From Typha latifolia (lineage: Eukaryota > Streptophyta > Magnoliopsida > Poales > Typhaceae), in assembly GCA_019914945.1 (NCBI GenBank), contig CM034099.1, forward strand, positions 23,214,704 through 23,278,703: a stretch of DNA of 64,000 nucleotides. The letters are read 5' to 3'. Below are positions 60,056 through 64,000 of the stretch, in pieces (positions within the stretch are counted from its first letter, which is position 1; each line of letters starts with the position of its first letter). The position numbers and the translations under genes were made by a program. The notes below the pieces were generated by a model. The model did not search any database. It saw nothing but the letters and a program-made list of their open reading frames with translations, and was not told the DNA's origin.

Positions 60056-61012
60056 TTAATTCTGTACTGTTGTGATATCTTCTGATAGTTCCACTCTGGC
60101 AGTGTCTTCTTCATCGCCTTCCTCTAAAGTCTCTACAATTTCCTTAAGGATGTCCTCCTCCTCCAAAGTAAGTTGCTTCATTGCTTGTTCAAACTGAGCT
60201 ACCATCTCTGGATCAAAGACAGCATGGTCATTGCTCTGATCTCGATTTCTATGCTCTGATATTAGATTGCCAAACTTAGGTGTGACATAAGAACCTGGAG
60301 AGAAAACTTGGCCTCCATGCACAAGCCACTCTCTAAGGCTACCGCTTTTTGAGAAATCGAAGCTAGGAACTTTTAGATCAGCAAGCTCTTTTGCCATGGA
60401 TCTTCTCCTCGAAATCTTGCTACTTGGATTCTTACTTTCTTTCTCAGTACTTTGCTCAGATTTAGTTGCAACAATTGCGCCTTCATGCTTCAAACTTGCA
60501 TCCTTCCTATCCACCTTGGATTCTAAATTAACTGCAGCCACCAATGCATCATAGTCCTCAACAGTGCGAAAACTTCGAACTCTCCCAACACCACTTTCAG
60601 ACTCATCTTTGATCAAACTAGAGGCTGAATCATTTGGCTCTTGATGTTGCTGTACCTGTTTCTCTTTGTGTTGGTTTTCTTCAATGTGATGTTCTTCTTC
60701 TAAACCAGCCAGCAATTCCCATGTATTGATGGTTTCAATCTTTGCAGCCTCGACGACTGATGGACTTGTAGTGATTGTTGAGCTTGGGTTGGTATTAGAG
60801 TTCGTCTCAGGCTTCTCTGAGAAAGATGCTGCTCTGATCCTTTTAGACACTGTGCTTGTTGTGCAGAGAAGAGCAAGGAATTGGTCTCTACTGCTCTTAG
60901 AGTTTGAGATGATCACGTCATCTGATACATTTGTTATCTTCTGAAAGCTATGATTCCAATTCTCCTGGAAGCTCCCAGATTTTGTCAAGATTTTGGAAGA
61001 GAAGCAACCCAT
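60056..61012 (-). CDS. MGCFSSK-type putative N-myristoylated/palmitoylated plant protein
   Basis: Intronless frame of 318 codons from ATG 61012-61010 to TAA 60058-60056. The start MGCFSSK gives Gly2 for N-myristoylation and Cys3 for S-acylation, predicting plasma-membrane attachment. Other features are a Ser/Thr-rich middle, IETINTWELLAGLEEEHH at about 92-109, VRSFRTVEDYDALVAAVNLE, a basic SKISRRRSMAKELADLKVPS, SFDFSKSGSLREWLVHGGQV, and an acidic C-terminus (LEEEDILKEIVETLEEGDEE). The MGC start plus an INTWEL-type box occurs in plant glutaredoxin-like proteins, but no glutaredoxin domain or CxxC is present here. Probably disordered apart from short helices. Function unknown. Confidence 0.8.
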   Translation of the reverse strand: MGCFSSKILTKSGSFQENWNHSFQKITNVSDDVIISNSKSSRDQFLALLCTTSTVSKRIRAASFSEKPETNSNTNPSSTITTSPSVVEAAKIETINTWELLAGLEEEHHIEENQHKEKQVQQHQEPNDSASSLIKDESESGVGRVRSFRTVEDYDALVAAVNLESKVDRKDASLKHEGAIVATKSEQSTEKESKNPSSKISRRRSMAKELADLKVPSFDFSKSGSLREWLVHGGQVFSPGSYVTPKFGNLISEHRNRDQSNDHAVFDPEMVAQFEQAMKQLTLEEEDILKEIVETLEEGDEEDTARVELSEDITTVQN

Positions 61013-61756
61013 TTCTCACAAACTAACCTGAATCATTAGACTAAAAAAAATCTTTAAAAAGGATGAGAATAAATCCATCAGACCATCTAGCTCGAAGATT
61101 AATACTCACCTAACGAATAGATATCATCAAAGTTTCATTATCTTCTCTTGATACCTTCAGCTTTGGCTCCCTTCATCCTCTGAAGACCAACACCTCTGTT
61201 CATGTGTAGAAATAGCAGCACAACTATTAGATTATCTCTATATATTTCCAAGACGAATATAAAAAATTAAGCAACTCCAATTAGAAGAGGTCCATAGATC
61301 GAGTCAATCATTACATGTAAAAAATTCAACCTATGCCTTTCGGGTTAGGTCACTCACCTGCCAGGTTTGAAGTTTGAATTCCATTCATACTCATATGCAT
61401 ACAACTCACCTCGGCTTATGGACATATTGCAAAGATGCCCTTCTAGATTCTGACTAAATTATCACGGACTGTTTTCCATATTGCATCATAGTGGCATTTC
61501 TGAAATTAACTACTAAACAAGGGCCAGAAAGTAAGCGTGCAATTAATAAGGAAGCAGCGGCGGAAAAGGTAACGCTGTCGTGTGAAGCTTCTGAAAGTTC
61601 GTTGCCGTGGCGAGAGGCGCACTCTATTGTTCCATAGATCCAATCCTGACCGTAAAAATAGATCTGGACGGCTCTCCTTAATACTCTTGAGGTAACACTA
61701 ACTACGCCCTTTAGGCGTTCTCGCCAGATTTTTCCGTCTTGACATTGACTGTGGAC

Positions 61757-61806
61757 TTGGAAATCTCTTGTGACTTTGATTTCTATAATACGTAATAATT
61801 TGCCAC
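61757..61806 (+). repeat. Short repeat flanking the MGCFSSK gene, right copy
   Basis: Partner of 58829-58877 (see there). The two copies flank the MGCFSSK gene about 2.9 kb apart. Confidence 0.55.
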
Positions 61807-62079
61807 GAAATTATTATCTAGAGATTAAAAGTTAATAGAGCTCGTAAGTCGTAACCATGCACTAAAGATGGAACGGTGGTTGTCCCAAAGTGGGCCGCGC
61901 CTTTTCATAAAAAGGCCACTTTGTCGGATGCGTACAAAGCCCTTGGTATATGATCCCTGAACCGCAACCCAACCCAATCTAATCCAATCCAATTTCAAAT
62001 AAATACTTCCTTCAAGAAATAAAGCAGTAAATAAATATTTTGCAACTACCAATATGTTGTAACACAAATTAAAAAAAAA

Positions 62080-62475
62080 AAATGGAGAAATTTATAAGTT
62101 ACACCTTACATTTTACATATTTTCTGATTCATACTCCGTTTTGACGATTTTATAATTCAACTTATTATTTTTCTCTATAATTTTTATTTAACACTCTAAT
62201 ATTATTTTAATTATCTTGTGTTGACTAAATTACTAAGATACCTTCACCACCTGTCCCCTCCCCTCCTCTCTACCTAGTACCTATCCTGTGAAAAAGACAG
62301 AGTTAGTCTATATATTTATAAATAATTTTATACATTATTATATTGGTACCGTCCAAATTAAGAGTATTAAATGAAAGAAAGAAAGATGTTGGATTATAAA
62401 ATTCTCATATTTTCAATATGAGGTGTGAATTATAAAAATAGGTATATATAGGATTAGATTTGTAAAATTTCTTAA
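62080..62475. mobile_element. Possible MITE
   Basis: It starts GGAGAAATTTATAAGTTACACC and ends with the roughly inverse TTTGTAAAATTTCTT (about 62470). The start resembles the GAGAAATTTGCAAATGACAC end of module R5. AT-rich, non-coding. Boundaries are approximate. Confidence 0.35.
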
Positions 62476-62746
62476 AAGAAATATTCCCACCAAATCAATG
62501 GAGTAGTATAAAAAGCCCATGGGCTATTATATAAAGAAGCCCATATCAAAGAAATAGAATTATTATAAGCTATTAGGAATTAGAATCCGTCGGAATTCCG
62601 AAACCCTACCAAAATCTCACTTTGTCACCTCCGACGTCACCGGAGGCGCGGCCGCGCCTTCTCCTGCCGTCTTTATCATTGCGTCCTCAAATTCCGCAGA
62701 CGCAATGCGGAATATGACATAAAAATAGCTGAATATTTGTCTCCCG

Positions 62747-64000
62747 ATGGCTCTCTCTTCTCGGTTTCTTGGCCGCAGGACGATAGGGTCGATCTTTGGC
62801 GCGTTTCATCCTCAGGGGTGGGTTCTTTCCTTCTTTCTAAACATATTGTTGATCTTTTCTGTTTCTTATTCTGTTTTGCGGATTGCTATAATTAGCCTAT
62901 GCCCTTTCTGATTTGATCTAGATTATCTTATCTTGGTTTTTATCTGCATTTTGGTCTAACCCATTGTTTATTTTTCTTTGTTGTATTGGTTTCTTGGTTA
63001 AAATTGAATCTTGTTGGTTCTAATGTCTTCCCATGTTCGTGCATTAATGTTGATGATACTTATTTCTGCGATCAAAGATGACGTATGAGTTAATATTATC
63101 GTTACGGTGCAACCAGATTCTTTGAGCTTAAATTTTCGTTCTATTGGTTTCTGTACTCGTATGAGTTTGTATATTCTGATATCTAGCGTGCAACCTCTAT
63201 CATGTACTGCCGATGTTCTGATTCTTCGAATGCATATTCTCTTTCCGTGATCTGCTGTAGCTTTGGATTTAATAAGGTATTTGCCTAGATCCTAATTTCT
63301 TCTTTGGGCTCATAGACATGGTGGTCAAAATAACATTATGTTCTGCAGAAAAATAGCTAGTTTTCATCTATTATATACAAAGAATTATGGGTTGGTAGAT
63401 GGGCGTCAACAGAACTACAGCAAGTTGGTTGTTGGTATTTTCTGTAGAGCTTTATTCATTGCCATATGCATATGGGGATCTCGTTGTTTTTCTTTTTCTT
63501 TATTCATAATTAATAGGCTAATTGCCGAAGATATGGTCTCAGTTGCAGAGGAAGGTTCCAGTCTGTTCTAGACTTGTAGTGGAATGGGACTATATATGTG
63601 AACATGTGACTGAAACTTTACATATCTCAAAAAGTTGATTTGTCATTGCACTATTTATAACTACATTTACATTACAGGGGAATCCAATTATATCAAATAG
63701 TATGTTCTATCAATTTATAAGTTTTTGGCATTCTGGTTGCATAAAGGTATTGTATATATTGTATATCAACTCCATACTTATCCTGATGATATAATGTATA
63801 CGCCTTTTTCCTACTGCCTCTTAAACCTTCAAGCCTTCTCTACTACGCCTTAAACTTCCATTTAAACTATTAGATATGGTAAATTACTACACTTTACCAT
63901 GAACAGGCATTACCTATGGCATTGAAGCTTTCGTAACTTTAGGAAGCATCATTCATGCAAATAAGTTTCGCCGATGAAATATTGGTTTCTTTTATTTGCT
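62747..64000 (+). CDS. 5' exons of an unidentified gene, likely organelle-targeted, partial
   Basis: ATG 62747 opens MALSSRFLGRRTIGSIFGAF, an Arg-, Ser- and hydrophobic-rich, acid-free start typical of a mitochondrial presequence. Exon 1 ends at 62817 before GTGGGT (phase 2). A candidate exon 2 starts at 63349 after TTCTGCAG, restores the frame (KIASFHLLYTKNYGLVDG) and could end at 63427 or 63434. The GC-rich leader (62590-62700) and AAACCCTA near 62603 support a promoter. Later exons are not identified before the window ends, and I cannot name the protein. Exon 2 is tentative. Confidence 0.45.

Larger units (their letters stand above)
61013..62746. other. Promoter region of the MGCFSSK gene and spacer
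   Basis: Leader-like sequence for the minus-strand gene extends to about 61200; a leader intron is possible (CTCACCTAACG at 61107 reads as donor GTGAG on the minus strand). The rest is spacer. No gene seen until 62747. Confidence 0.4.

Overview
This window is nuclear DNA of a flowering plant. The evidence is spliced genes with GT-AG introns, AT-rich introns and spacers, plant-only families (LORELEI-like GPI protein, caffeoyl-CoA O-methyltransferase, Q-type C2H2 regulator, Sec14-nodulin protein), a nuclear tRNA-Trp, and nested non-autonomous transposons. I cannot name the species. Exon coordinates below were read by hand from splice consensus, reading phase and protein-family conservation; no alignment was run.

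Region 1 (1-8 kb): the 3' end of an NLR resistance gene, then a complete four-exon ubiquitin-conjugating E2 gene (148 aa). Converging on it is an intronless-CDS transmembrane-9 (TMN/EMP70) gene on the minus strand. Region 2 (8-15.5 kb) has no confident gene. It holds an RNase H-like retroelement remnant, a perfect G-quadruplex motif and two diverged copies of one dispersed repeat. Region 3 (15.5-34.5 kb) has three genes on the plus strand: a 14-exon Sec14-nodulin lipid-transfer gene, a 3-exon LORELEI-like gene and a 9-exon WD40 gene. Region 4 (35.9-41.6 kb) has tRNA-Trp(CCA) on the minus strand, a frameshifted E2 fragment, an intronless three-finger repressor-type zinc finger gene and a five-exon CCoAOMT-like gene on the minus strand.

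Region 5 (41.8-58.8 kb) is a 17-kb block of nested repeats with no recognisable transposase. It includes a 254-bp MITE with Ac-like hAT termini and a ~1.4-kb Pack-hAT-like element carrying exons of a mitochondrial MAM33/p32 gene, plus two further partial copies, one inverted. A giant foldback at 51.9-56.5 kb has arms of about 2.1 kb and a loop of about 42 nt. A second foldback at 57.56-58.79 kb is built from related sequence. Several modules recur three or four times in both orientations, and a 36-bp (12-codon) tandem repeat is shared by the foldback family.

Region 6 (58.8-64 kb) has an intronless gene for a likely lipid-anchored MGCFSSK protein on the minus strand, and the first exons of a plus-strand gene that runs out of the window.

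The host genes are unrelated single-copy-style plant genes, not a pathway cluster. The most unusual content is the repeat block (gene capture plus long foldbacks that could make hairpin RNA) and, in the Sec14 gene, a frame-neutral 90-nt first coding intron and an identical 246-bp intronic triplication.
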